A stretch of DNA of 64,000 bases from positions 4,898,001-4,962,000 of the forward strand of contig NZ_CP048833.1 in the NCBI RefSeq assembly GCF_012971725.1. The letters are read 5' to 3'. Shown piece by piece: positions 1 through 6,404 of this stretch (the first letter of the stretch is position 1; every line of letters begins with the position of its first letter). The DNA comes from Pseudomonas multiresinivorans. Its GTDB lineage: Bacteria > Pseudomonadota > Gammaproteobacteria > Pseudomonadales > Pseudomonadaceae. The notes under the pieces are model-generated. The model did no database searches, had not been told where the DNA came from, and saw only the letters and a program-made list of their open reading frames with translations. The position numbers were made by a program, and so were the translations under genes.

Positions 1-1
1 G

Positions 2-313
2 TACTGCCACGGGAGATGGCCAGATGGGCAGGTCGATCACCTTAACCACAGGCGCGATGACAACAGGCTTTCAAACCTGCGCGAGGTAAGTCATTCCGAG
101 AACCAACGGAATGCTAGTCGTTGCCGGAACAACACATCCGGTGAGCATGGCATCAGTTACGAATCAGGTCGGCAGAGATGGCGCGTACAAGTGTCAGCAC
201 TAGGAACTGGTCGCCGAAAGCACGTTGGTTACTTTTCCACGATGCACGAGGCCATTGCTGCGCGTGACGCCGCATACGCCCTGAACGGCTATCACGCCAA
301 CCACGGCAAGTAG
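2..313 (+). CDS. HNH homing-type endonuclease with AP2-like tail (5' end outside window)
   Basis: The open frame runs from the window edge to TAG at 311-313, so only the C-terminal 103 residues or so are visible. The first visible part, VDHLNHRRDDNRLSNLREVS followed by SENQRNA, is the typical core of phage HNH nucleases (His-Asn pair, DNR..NLR, final EN..N). The end, with WRVQV, GYF and EAIAARDAAY, matches the AP2-like DNA-binding domain that follows the HNH core in such proteins. The family cuts DNA, often as a free-standing homing endonuclease in phages. The N-terminus and start codon lie outside the window. Reading is direct; family membership is from recognised motifs. Confidence 0.85.
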   Translation, partial: YCHGRWPDGQVDHLNHRRDDNRLSNLREVSHSENQRNASRCRNNTSGEHGISYESGRQRWRVQVSALGTGRRKHVGYFSTMHEAIAARDAAYALNGYHANHGK

Positions 314-344
314 CCCCCATGGCTCCGCCAATCAGGAGAAAGAG

Positions 345-515
345 ATGGACGAAACCGAAGTAATCCGCAGCGAGTTCGAAAGCGTTGAGAAAAAAGTCTT
401 CCCGCTGGCCAGATTGTCGACCGGCAAGTACCTCGACGAAGACACTCAGAAGCGGTGGGAACTCTTCCAGTTCGCATGGCATCGCGCGCTTCAGTTCGCA
501 GCAATCCCCGACTAA
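345..515 (+). CDS. Small phage protein of unknown function (56 aa)
   Basis: ATG at 345 is preceded by a good ribosome-binding site (AGGAGA at 334-339) and the frame ends with TAA at 513-515. The protein is acidic and probably helical, beginning MDETEVIRSEF and ending AAIPD, with no signal peptide or membrane segment. It sits between the HNH nuclease and the TPGPW protein in a co-directional run, so it is probably co-transcribed. I do not recognise a family. Overlapping open frames on the other strand have no comparable start signals and are treated as shadows. Confidence 0.6.
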   Translation: MDETEVIRSEFESVEKKVFPLARLSTGKYLDEDTQKRWELFQFAWHRALQFAAIPD

Positions 516-526
516 CAGGTGGCCAC

Positions 527-796
527 ATGAGTAAGCACACTCCCGGACCTTGGATGGTCGACGATAGCGAATACCTCGCAGAGGGCGGTGGTCTTTGCGT
601 AATGCAGGGCAATGACTGCATAGCAGTGGTTGGCGATTTCAATCCGTCTCACCCAATAGACGCCAACGCCCGCCTGATAGCGGCGGCGCCGGAGCTGCTG
701 GAGGCTCTTCAAGCAGTCATCGACCACGGCGTCATGACTGGAGATGAATGGGTCGCAGAGAAAGCCATGGCGGCAATCGCCAGGGCCTCCGCCTAA
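527..796 (+). CDS. Phage protein with N-terminal HTPGPW motif (89 aa)
   Basis: The start at 527 is preferred over an upstream in-frame ATG at 455 because AGGTGG lies just before it and the protein then begins with MSKHTPGPW, a frequent N-terminal signature of small phage early-region proteins. The following part (DANARLIAAAPELLEALQ) is the usual helical continuation of that family, and resembles the ANRNFIKAANP segment of the Ead/Ea22-like protein at 9201. Molecular function is not known. It lies 11 bp after the previous stop in the same run of phage genes. Confidence 0.75.
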   Translation: MSKHTPGPWMVDDSEYLAEGGGLCVMQGNDCIAVVGDFNPSHPIDANARLIAAAPELLEALQAVIDHGVMTGDEWVAEKAMAAIARASA

Positions 797-829
797 CGCG
801 CCCTTGCGCATACACACCCTGGAGGCGAG

Positions 830-1072
830 ATGAGCGAACGACTTGAAGCTCTGAAGTCTGGCAAGAACTACGAATTTGCGTACAACGCAAACCCGCGCTG
901 CCCTCACTGTGGTGCTTTCCTGAACAGGGAAAAGACCGAAGAACTCGGCCTGTTCCATGGCGGAACGCACGAGGCAATGTGTGGCTCATGTAGCCGAGGA
1001 TTCATTGTCGAGACGTTTGTAGAAACGACCGTCAAATACAGCTTCAGCACCGATGATCAATACGAGAACTGA
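830..1072 (+). CDS. Small zinc-ribbon phage protein (80 aa)
   Basis: ATG at 830 follows TGGAGGCGAG (GGAGG at 821-825). Two cysteine pairs, CPHCG near residue 24 and CGSC near residue 51, would form a zinc ribbon of about 30 residues, so the protein probably binds a metal and perhaps nucleic acid. The C-terminus is strand-rich (TFVETTVKYSF). No closer family is recognised. It is co-directional with the flanking phage genes, but a terminator-like hairpin about 170 bp downstream may end this transcript. Confidence 0.7.
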   Translation: MSERLEALKSGKNYEFAYNANPRCPHCGAFLNREKTEELGLFHGGTHEAMCGSCSRGFIVETFVETTVKYSFSTDDQYEN

Positions 1073-1105
1073 CTTCCCCGGCAAGGACGCCACCCTTCAA
1101 TGGGG

Positions 1106-1213
1106 ATGATGCGCAGGCCTGCCAAGGCGGCCACGGTCAGATTCGGCGAGTGCTGTCATCTCCTACGGCATGACGCTGCTCTGCTACGGAGTATCCACTG
1201 CGCGCCGGTCTAG
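1106..1213 (+). CDS. Possible 35-aa arginine-rich phage peptide
   Basis: A short open frame (MMRRPAKAATVRFGE at its start, stop TAG at 1211-1213) fills part of the 258 bp between the zinc-ribbon gene and the next clear gene. It has only a weak G-rich ribosome-binding site. The composition (seven Arg or Lys, three Cys and three His) is unlike random translation of neighbouring sequence, but length alone cannot prove coding. Listed because otherwise the gap holds only a terminator. Confidence 0.3.
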   Translation: MMRRPAKAATVRFGECCHLLRHDAALLRSIHCAPV

Positions 1214-1244
1214 CGAGCCGGCCATCCCCACCCTACCCCTCTTA

Positions 1245-1268
1245 GCCCGGCAAGTCCGGGCATTTTTT
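1245..1268 (+). terminator. Rho-independent terminator-like hairpin
   Basis: GCCCGG (1245-1250) pairs with CCGGGC (1256-1261) around a short loop and is followed at once by a run of T (1263-1268). This is a compact intrinsic terminator facing the + strand, between the zinc-ribbon gene and the 74-aa gene at 1331. It suggests that the phage early region is not one uninterrupted transcript. Confidence 0.6.
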
Positions 1269-1330
1269 CGCCTGTATGACGACAGCGAGACAGGACGCTG
1301 CCGCATGCACGCGACCACGAGGTCATAGAC

Positions 1331-1555
1331 ATGAACGAAATGTACCTAAACGACGGAGACGCAACCTTGGTCGGAAGCTTCACCAAGGTTTGCTGGGATC
1401 GCGATAACGGGCAGCGCTACCAGTTCGGATTCAAGCCTAACCGTGGAAAGAAGTTTGTCGTGATGCTGCTTGGCGAGGCTGACAAGACCGCCGAAGACTT
1501 CGACCTTGAGGCCGCGCTAAATCGCCTTGGATTTTACCGGAGGGAGCAGCCATGA
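1331..1555 (+). CDS. Hypothetical phage protein (74 aa)
   Basis: Starts at ATG 1331 and ends overlapping the next start by 4 bp (ATGA at 1552-1555), the standard coupling in this region. The protein MNEMYLNDGDATLVG onward is mixed alpha/beta, with a central FKPNRGKKFVVMLLGEAD segment and a C-terminal helix DLEAALNRLGF. The pattern recalls small phage proteins of unknown function; I recognise no family. It is the first gene after the terminator at 1245. Confidence 0.65.
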   Translation: MNEMYLNDGDATLVGSFTKVCWDRDNGQRYQFGFKPNRGKKFVVMLLGEADKTAEDFDLEAALNRLGFYRREQP

Positions 1556-1944
1556 CCGCCATCCGCAAGCTGCAGGAAGCGTATGACGCTTTGGTGCCTG
1601 ACGACTCGCCTACCTGGGCCGAGAGTTCGGAGTGGGCGAACATCCACTACGCCGCAGTCGACGACCTGATCAAGCGCGGCTTCGTGCGCTTCAACGGCAG
1701 GAAGCTGATCGAAGCTGACGTGCTTTGCATCAAGGTGCAGGACGCCGCTGAGAAGGCCATCAAGCAGGACCACGAGTGCAACCTGGGCCAGTTGTTGGTC
1801 GCGCTCAAGGCGTGCAACTACGACGAAGCCAGACGCCTCGCTGACCTCTTCCTCAGCAAGGACAAAATCCGCGATCTGGCCGGCGATCTGGTCAACGCGA
1901 AGGAAGACGAAATCTACCGGCTGTATGTGCAGGAGGCGGCATGA
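1552..1944 (+). CDS. Hypothetical helical phage protein (130 aa)
   Basis: Overlaps the previous gene by ATGA and the next by ATGA. The start is preceded by GGAGGGAGC within the upstream gene. The protein is largely alpha-helical (AIRKLQEAYDALV, DDLIKRGFVRF, LIEADVLCIKVQDAAEKAI, EARRLADLFLSKDKIRDLA) with no membrane segment or signal peptide. No known domain is recognised. It is co-expressed with the small proteins on either side. Confidence 0.65.
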   Translation: MTAIRKLQEAYDALVPDDSPTWAESSEWANIHYAAVDDLIKRGFVRFNGRKLIEADVLCIKVQDAAEKAIKQDHECNLGQLLVALKACNYDEARRLADLFLSKDKIRDLAGDLVNAKEDEIYRLYVQEAA

Positions 1945-2279
1945 GCTACTTCATCGAAACCGATCTGCCAATACCCGATGCAAACGGTGACGGGCAAGGA
2001 ACTGATTGCCTGCGTCTCGACCCTATTGCGCGGGCAAATCGTCCACCAGCAGTGGGAGTTGTGGATGCCAGCAACCTCGCACAGCTGGCAGGAACTGACC
2101 TTTTTCAGTGGTATGGGCGCCGTAGAAGCGGCTACTGGACTCCGTTCGGCAAGGTGTTGCAGATCACCGACGAGGGAATTCAAGCACTCCGCGATGAACT
2201 GAACACCTGCGCCGATTACAAGCGTCGGTACATCGAGTCACTTGTTTCAAGGCTTCTAAAAGCTAGGGAGTCAACATGA
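1941..2279 (+). CDS. Hypothetical phage protein, probable compensated double frameshift (112 aa)
   Basis: The annotated frame starts at ATG 1941 after CAGGAGG and overlaps both neighbours. Its ends look coding (MSYFIETDLPIP; SGYWTPFGKVLQITDEG), but the middle does not. Between about 1978 and 2104 the +1 frame has G or C at the third codon position in 34 of 43 codons, against 18 of 42 in the annotated frame. It also reads naturally there (VTGKELIACV, GQIVHQQWELWMPATSHSW). Removing one C at 1974-1976 and adding one T to the T run at 2100-2104 would join the three parts smoothly as LPIP-MQTV and LTFF-QWYG. I infer two compensating indels, real or from sequencing. Function unknown. Confidence 0.55.
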   Translation: MSYFIETDLPIPDANGDGQGTDCLRLDPIARANRPPAVGVVDASNLAQLAGTDLFQWYGRRRSGYWTPFGKVLQITDEGIQALRDELNTCADYKRRYIESLVSRLLKAREST

Positions 2280-2476
2280 GCATCATCCGAGAGAACCTGA
2301 TGACTCGCCCCGGTTACACGCCCTACTGCGGGAACATGGATAAGTGCACCGTCATGCCTCGCACGAATTGGACTGGTGAACAGTTCAAATGTGGCTGCTG
2401 CGGTTGGGAGTCGAAGTTTCCAGCCGACTTCATCGCTGAGTACAAGGCCAAGTGGCATCCGGAGGTGAAGACTTGA
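2276..2476 (+). CDS. Small cysteine-containing phage protein (66 aa)
   Basis: ATG at 2276 overlaps the previous stop (ATGA). Four cysteines in the arrangement CGNMDKC and CGCCGW suggest a small zinc-binding fold of about 30 residues. The C-terminus is an amphipathic helix (FPADFIAEYKAKW). No exact family is recognised. The stop codon at 2474-2476 overlaps a TTG that may start the next small gene. Confidence 0.65.
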   Translation: MSIIRENLMTRPGYTPYCGNMDKCTVMPRTNWTGEQFKCGCCGWESKFPADFIAEYKAKWHPEVKT

Positions 2477-2607
2477 ACATCATCGCGCCCAACTTCCCCG
2501 CCATAATCCAAGCCCTGAGAAATCAGGGCTTTTCATATCTGGAGTTCAGGAGATCGCCGTTTAAGTGCAAGGGACGGTGGGTCTGTGAAATGGAGGTGCA
2601 GAAATGA
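2473..2607 (+). CDS. Possible 44-aa protein starting with TTG
   Basis: The gap between two tightly packed genes is exactly filled by a frame starting with TTG at 2473 (sharing TTGA with the upstream stop) and ending at 2607 (sharing ATGA with the downstream start). GGAGGTG at 2461-2467 is a strong ribosome-binding site for it. The peptide (LNIIAPNFPAIIQALRNQG at its start, then YLEFRRSPF and RWVCEMEV) looks protein-like. The double overlap is the main evidence; the rare start codon and an internal terminator-like hairpin lower confidence. Confidence 0.45.
   Translation: MNIIAPNFPAIIQALRNQGFSYLEFRRSPFKCKGRWVCEMEVQK
2511..2534 (+). terminator. GAAA-tetraloop hairpin with T tract inside small ORF
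   Basis: AGCCCTGA (2511-2518) pairs perfectly with TCAGGGCT (2523-2530) around a GAAA tetraloop and is followed by TTTC. The shape is that of a small intrinsic terminator. It lies inside the possible TTG-start gene, so either that frame is not translated or the hairpin attenuates the downstream phage genes when translation is low. Confidence 0.45.
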
Positions 2608-2828
2608 GCCGAGAGTACTTCACCGCCGTGTTCAAGATCAGCGATCAGGCCAAGTTCATGGAGCTGGCGAAGCAGATCACCACGAGCATGGCTGAGCAAT
2701 CAGACCTGAGCGGCGCGGTAGTCACTGGCGCCGGCTGGTGCGACGAGATGACAGCCGCAGACAACATGCGCGCTTGGCTCGACAACCGAGGCGAGGACAC
2801 AGAATCCATCGAGCGAGGTGAAGCATGA
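2604..2828 (+). CDS. Hypothetical phage protein (74 aa)
   Basis: ATG at 2604 follows TGGAGGTGCAGAA, a clear ribosome-binding site. The protein MSREYFTAVFKISDQ onward has an N-terminal strand-helix unit (AKFMELAKQITTSM) and an acidic C-terminus (NRGEDTESIERGEA). Its stop overlaps the start of the next gene by ATGA. No family recognised; soluble, no signal peptide. Confidence 0.65.
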   Translation: MSREYFTAVFKISDQAKFMELAKQITTSMAEQSDLSGAVVTGAGWCDEMTAADNMRAWLDNRGEDTESIERGEA

Positions 2829-2968
2829 AGCTCAAGACCATCGACCCAAGCTGGGTATGGGCACTTGCCCTGATGATTCTGTTCTTCAAGGCCCTCGACG
2901 TTGCGAACGGCTGGACTGCTGAGTCACCTGCCTACCCCATCACGCACGCCAGCACGGGGCGCCGGTAA
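2825..2968 (+). CDS. Small single-pass membrane phage protein (47 aa)
   Basis: ATG at 2825 shares ATGA with the upstream stop and is preceded by GAGGTGAAGC. The peptide has one hydrophobic segment at about residues 9-24 (SWVWALALMILFFKALD) with a basic N-terminus, so it is probably an inner-membrane protein with a short polar tail. Function unknown. The 165 bp that follow, up to 3134, hold no convincing gene. Confidence 0.55.
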   Translation: MKLKTIDPSWVWALALMILFFKALDVANGWTAESPAYPITHASTGRR

Positions 2969-3133
2969 GCCGGATAGCCGTGAGCCGGTTGGCGGTTAGT
3001 CCGGCGCCATCAACGCCGCCAGATGTGGTCTGGAGCGCACCTTTCGCCGGCTAGTACAGCGGTTTTCTCACGCCTGGATGACAAATCCGAGTGGCGCACG
3101 TTACGCGCCTTTCCCTTCTATCTGGAGAACGAT

Positions 3134-3544
3134 ATGACCGATTGCATGATCGAGATGCCCCGCTACCAAAGCCACAAGCAGGTTTGGGCACTGAAGCTTG
3201 AGCGAATAGACGTCGATGCGAATTTGCTTCACCCCGTCGACAAGGCTTACGCCCCAATAGCCATGCCGGCAGCGTGGATGGCAAAGCATCAACCGCAAGC
3301 TGGTGGCTACTTCGTCAGCTACAAGGACGGATACCAGTCGTACTCGCCAGCCGAGGCATTCGAAGAAGGAAACACACCGCTGGGCGATCGCAATGCCGAT
3401 ATTCACAGTCTGCTCACCTTCTACAACGTGGAAACCATGAGCCAGCTTGTGGCTGAGATGGATGGACACGTGAAGCAGCTGCAAGAGCGCCTTCGCCCAT
3501 TCCTGAAAGAACCGCACCAGATCAACCGAGTGCGAGAAGGCTAA
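3134..3544 (+). CDS. Conserved phage early-region protein (136 aa)
   Basis: The frame is open from 3023, but ATG 3134 has the better ribosome-binding site (CTGGAGAACGAT) and gives MTDCMIEMPRYQSHKQVWAL, which matches the start of a common family of phage proteins in Pseudomonas and enterobacterial prophages. A second block, GGYFVSYKDGYQSYSPAEAF, is also characteristic. The biochemical role of the family is not known. The gene lies just upstream of the RecT/exonuclease pair. Confidence 0.75.
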   Translation: MTDCMIEMPRYQSHKQVWALKLERIDVDANLLHPVDKAYAPIAMPAAWMAKHQPQAGGYFVSYKDGYQSYSPAEAFEEGNTPLGDRNADIHSLLTFYNVETMSQLVAEMDGHVKQLQERLRPFLKEPHQINRVREG

Positions 3545-3595
3545 GAATCAACCCCTCCCTTCACTGGCTGCGCATGCGCGGCGAGGTATTACCAC

Positions 3596-4516
3596 ATGAG
3601 CAATCTTGCGGTCATCGAGCAAGATGTCTACGGGGCTCGCAGCTCCTTCGCGTCCGTGCTGACCGACTCGGCACTCAACTTCGAACGTGAAGCAGAGTTC
3701 GCCATCCAGACCTTCCAGAACAACGACTACGCCGCGAAGATCGCTTCCAGCAACCGTCAGTCGGTCGTCAACGCAGTGACCAACATCGCGGCAATCGGGA
3801 TCAGCCTGAATCCGGCGAAGCGCCAGGCCTATCTAGTTCCGCGTGACGGGCGTATCTGCCTGGACATCAGCTACATGGGCCTGATGGATCTTGCTATGGC
3901 TACCGGCTCGATCCTGTGGGCGCAGGCAGAACTGGTCTACGCGCACGACTCCTTCTCCCTCAACGGCTTCGATAAGCCGCCCACCCACTCCTACAACCCA
4001 TTCGCCAAGGAGCGCGGGGAGATCGTAGGTGTGTACGTGGTAGTGAAGACGGCAGACGGCGACTACCTGACCACCTGCATGAGCCGCGATGACATCGATG
4101 GGATCATGAACCGCTCCCAGTCGGTGAAGTCAGGCAAGTCTTCCCCCTGGAAGACCGACTACGGCGAGATGGCGAAGAAGACGGTCGTGAAGCGGGCCTA
4201 CAAGTACTGGCCGAAGACAGACCGCCTGGACAAGGCAATCCATCACCTGAACACCGATTCAGGCGAAGGGCTGGCAAGTCTTGCGGCAAACGCGCAGGGC
4301 GGCGAGCTCGCCGAGAAGTGGATAGCCCAGGTAGTTAACGCCGAATCGCTCGATGCACTGCAAAGCGTGTGGCTCGCCGGTAAGGCCGAAATGCAGTCAG
4401 CCCGCGATGTGCAGTCATTCGCCAAGTTCAAAGAGGCCGTGAAGCAGCGTCAAAGCGCGCTTGCCGTGCAGCCTGAGCCTATTGAGGCGGAGGTGGAACA
4501 TGATCCAGCAGACTGA
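3596..4516 (+). CDS. recT: RecT-family single-strand annealing protein
   Basis: The 306-residue protein contains the RecT family pattern: an N-terminal helical part with FAIQTFQNNDY, then VNAVTNIAAIGISLNPAK, AYLVPRDG and SYMGLMDLA. The C-terminal 70 residues are divergent, as usual. RecT proteins bind single-stranded DNA and anneal it to complementary strands, working with a partner exonuclease in phage recombination and circularisation. The partner starts 17 bp inside the end of this gene (ATG 4500), so the two are translationally coupled. Length is normal and no key segment is missing. Confidence 0.92.
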   Translation: MSNLAVIEQDVYGARSSFASVLTDSALNFEREAEFAIQTFQNNDYAAKIASSNRQSVVNAVTNIAAIGISLNPAKRQAYLVPRDGRICLDISYMGLMDLAMATGSILWAQAELVYAHDSFSLNGFDKPPTHSYNPFAKERGEIVGVYVVVKTADGDYLTTCMSRDDIDGIMNRSQSVKSGKSSPWKTDYGEMAKKTVVKRAYKYWPKTDRLDKAIHHLNTDSGEGLASLAANAQGGELAEKWIAQVVNAESLDALQSVWLAGKAEMQSARDVQSFAKFKEAVKQRQSALAVQPEPIEAEVEHDPAD

Positions 4517-5126
4517 TGATTGGTTCGCCCAGAGGCTCGGCAAGGTAACGGCGAGCAAGGTGAAGGATGTAATGGCAAAGGGGCGCGGAGGCGCCCCTTC
4601 TGCTGTCCGCACCAACTACATGATGCAGCTTCTGTGTGAACGCCTGACCGGAGCGCGAGAGGAAGGCTACACAAACGCAGCCATGCAGCGCGGCAACGAC
4701 TTGGAGCCTATCGCGCGCTCGGCATACGAGATGTACGAAGACTGCGAGGTACTGGAGGTAGGACTGATCCTGCATCCTAGCATCGAAGGCTTCGGTGCAA
4801 GTCCCGATGGGGTGATCTTGCTGGACGACGGCCGCCGCGGTCTGGAGATCAAATGCCCGAACACAGCCCAGCACATCGCTGTGATTCAGTCTGGCAAGCA
4901 CGACACGCAGTACGAGTGGCAAATGCTCGCCCAGATGGCCTGCGCTGAACTGGAATCTGTCGACTTCGTGTCCTTCGACGACCGCCTGCCCGATGAACTG
5001 CAGTACGTCTGCTTCCGCTACCACAGGGACGATGCGCGCATCCGCGAGATGGAGGCTGAGGTTAAGGCGTTCCTGGACGAACTGGCAGCGCTTGAGGCTG
5101 ACATGCGCGGGAGGATGGCCGCATGA
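4500..5126 (+). CDS. YqaJ-type phage recombination exonuclease
   Basis: Starting at ATG 4500, which follows GGAGGTGGAAC inside recT, the 208-residue protein begins MIQQTDDWFAQRLGKVTASK, a standard opening of YqaJ/lambda-exonuclease-type viral recombinases. The nuclease core is visible: RGNDLEPIAR, GASPDGVILLDDGRRGLEIKC (Asp, then Glu and Lys of the D-(D/E)-x-K fold) and YEWQMLAQMA. Such enzymes degrade one strand from double-strand ends to feed the annealing protein. Its stop overlaps the start of the LytTR gene by ATGA. Confidence 0.9.
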   Translation: MIQQTDDWFAQRLGKVTASKVKDVMAKGRGGAPSAVRTNYMMQLLCERLTGAREEGYTNAAMQRGNDLEPIARSAYEMYEDCEVLEVGLILHPSIEGFGASPDGVILLDDGRRGLEIKCPNTAQHIAVIQSGKHDTQYEWQMLAQMACAELESVDFVSFDDRLPDELQYVCFRYHRDDARIREMEAEVKAFLDELAALEADMRGRMAA

Positions 5127-5473
5127 GAACCATCATCACCGCCCAGCTATTCGGCAAGAAGCTGTCGATCCCCTTCTCCGAGATCACGCACTTCACCAGC
5201 GGCGACAAGTACGTCAGTGCGCATTATCCGGGCGGTGAACTGCTGCTGGATGAGGCCCTGAAGCGCATCGAAGACGAGTTCGGTGACTACCTGACGCGAA
5301 CACATCGCAGCGCTCTCGTGAAGACTCACCTGATCGTCCACTTGGTGCGCCACATAGCATCGAAACGCGGCGAGGTTCAGTTGGAAGGCGTAGACGAGCT
5401 GATACCAGTCAGCGAGACATGCCTGCGCCGCATCACTGGCGTCATCGAATCACGTCGGCGTCTAGCCGCATGA
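5123..5473 (+). CDS. Stand-alone LytTR DNA-binding domain protein
   Basis: The whole 116-residue protein corresponds to one LytTR domain: FSEITHFTSGDKYVSAHY, LLLDEALKRIEDEF, YLTRTHRSALVKTHLI (the conserved RxHRSxLVN block) and LEGVDELIPVSETCLRRI. There is no receiver or membrane part, so it is a bare DNA-binding module rather than a two-component regulator. It is translationally coupled to the exonuclease gene, and a terminator follows at 5495. Its role is inferred only: regulation of this operon or of host genes. LytTR domains recognise direct repeats about one helical turn apart; I did not locate such sites. Confidence 0.82.
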   Translation: MRTIITAQLFGKKLSIPFSEITHFTSGDKYVSAHYPGGELLLDEALKRIEDEFGDYLTRTHRSALVKTHLIVHLVRHIASKRGEVQLEGVDELIPVSETCLRRITGVIESRRRLAA

Positions 5474-5494
5474 ATCCCTTGCACCACGTCACCT

Positions 5495-5519
5495 AGGGGC
5501 CGCAATGGCCCCTCTTTTT
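5495..5519 (+). terminator. Rho-independent terminator after recombination genes
   Basis: AGGGGCC (5495-5501) and GGCCCCT (5507-5513) form a perfect stem around GCAAT, followed by CTTTTTC. It would end the recT-exonuclease-LytTR transcript, although the next gene begins only about 15 bp further on, so it may act as a partial terminator. Confidence 0.7.
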
Positions 5520-5534
5520 CGCCTGAGGTGTGCC

Positions 5535-6020
5535 ATGGAAACAGACTTCCCCGAGATTGAAGAACCCTGCGAGGCGGACGCTTGGCAGGAGATCGTGCAC
5601 TGCGAGCACAAGCTGAATCACGACGACATTGACCGGCTGATGGCTGAGTTTCTGGCCAGTGGCGGCGCAGTGCAGGAGATCGGATTCGGCCAGCGCACTG
5701 ACCTGATCCCGGTCTTCAACGGCCAGTTCATCCACAAGAGTTCACCGCTCGAACGCATGCACGAAGTTGCACGTCGCCGCAGCGCTGAGTCCCGCATCGC
5801 GCTGGGTGACGCCGATCTGATCAAGCGGATGGACGCAGAGATCGAAACCTTCCCCACCCGCAAGCACATGATGCGCGCCCTGCACATCAGCAACGACCGA
5901 ATCCTGCGGCTGATCTACACGCACTTCCGCGATGACACGCGGTTTGCGCTGATGCTGACCCGCAAGGACATCAATGCGCAGCGCCTCTGGGAGGAACGCC
6001 ATGAACAGGCAGCAGCTTGA
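5535..6020 (+). CDS. Hypothetical phage protein (161 aa)
   Basis: ATG 5535 is preferred over an upstream frame start at 5505 because GAGGTGT precedes it and the upstream codons lie inside the terminator. The protein begins METDFPEIEEPC, contains a possible winged-helix segment (THFRDDTRFALMLTRKDINAQRLWEE follows a helical HMMRALHISNDRILRLIYT stretch) and is soluble. Family not recognised. Its end overlaps the following Rmf-like gene by 20 bp. Confidence 0.65.
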   Translation: METDFPEIEEPCEADAWQEIVHCEHKLNHDDIDRLMAEFLASGGAVQEIGFGQRTDLIPVFNGQFIHKSSPLERMHEVARRRSAESRIALGDADLIKRMDAEIETFPTRKHMMRALHISNDRILRLIYTHFRDDTRFALMLTRKDINAQRLWEERHEQAAA

Positions 6021-6180
6021 GTACCCAGAGAACACCGCCGAGTACCAGGACGGCATAGAGGCCAAGCAGCTTGGCCTGACCGAGCGCGCTTGCCCTTGGG
6101 GACTCCACGAACTCGACCGCCGCTGCCGTTGGCTGGCCGGCTACCACGACACCGTCCTTGATCGGAGGGAAGCAGCATGA
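6001..6180 (+). CDS. Rmf/CrpP-like small protein
   Basis: The start ATG 6001 follows GGAGGAACGCC. The 59-residue product shows the pattern of the ribosome modulation factor family and its CrpP relatives: a G-x3-(K/R)-x-LG segment (YQDGIEAKQLGLTE), then ACPW, then RCRWLAGYHD. Rmf dimerises 70S ribosomes in stationary phase. CrpP-like plasmid and phage proteins share the fold signature, but their proposed activities are debated. The gene is embedded in an overlapping phage gene chain. Function here is inference from a short pattern. Confidence 0.6.
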   Translation: MNRQQLEYPENTAEYQDGIEAKQLGLTERACPWGLHELDRRCRWLAGYHDTVLDRREAA

Positions 6181-6404
6181 AAGGCCTCGACAAGTCAGAC
6201 AAGCAACGCAAGATCGAGTCGATCACCAACCAGTCTTTCGACGACATCTTCGAATCCGCACGACGCCAAGCCGAGGCAGACGCCCTGCTCCGCAGCTGCA
6301 AACACATGACCGGCCAGCTCAGCACCATCGGCGGCCAGCAACTCAGCGAAGACATCTGCGAGTACTTCAGGAAGTACGGCGCGCAGCAGGAGAAGGCAGC
6401 ATGA
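6177..6404 (+). CDS. Hypothetical phage protein (75 aa)
   Basis: Starts by ATGA overlap with the Rmf-like gene, with CGGAGGGAAGC as ribosome-binding site. The protein is entirely helical and polar (MKGLDKSDKQRKIESITNQ, then FDDIFESARRQAEADALL, then QLSEDICEYFRKYG). No domain recognised. It ends in ATGA overlap with the tail-chaperone-like gene. Confidence 0.65.
   Translation: MKGLDKSDKQRKIESITNQSFDDIFESARRQAEADALLRSCKHMTGQLSTIGGQQLSEDICEYFRKYGAQQEKAA

Noticed and set aside
2098..2106. Programmed -1 ribosomal frameshift site at the T run (CTTTTTC)
   Set aside because: The heptamer does not fit X XXY YYZ well and no pseudoknot or strong hairpin follows at the right distance; a simple indel explains the frame change better.
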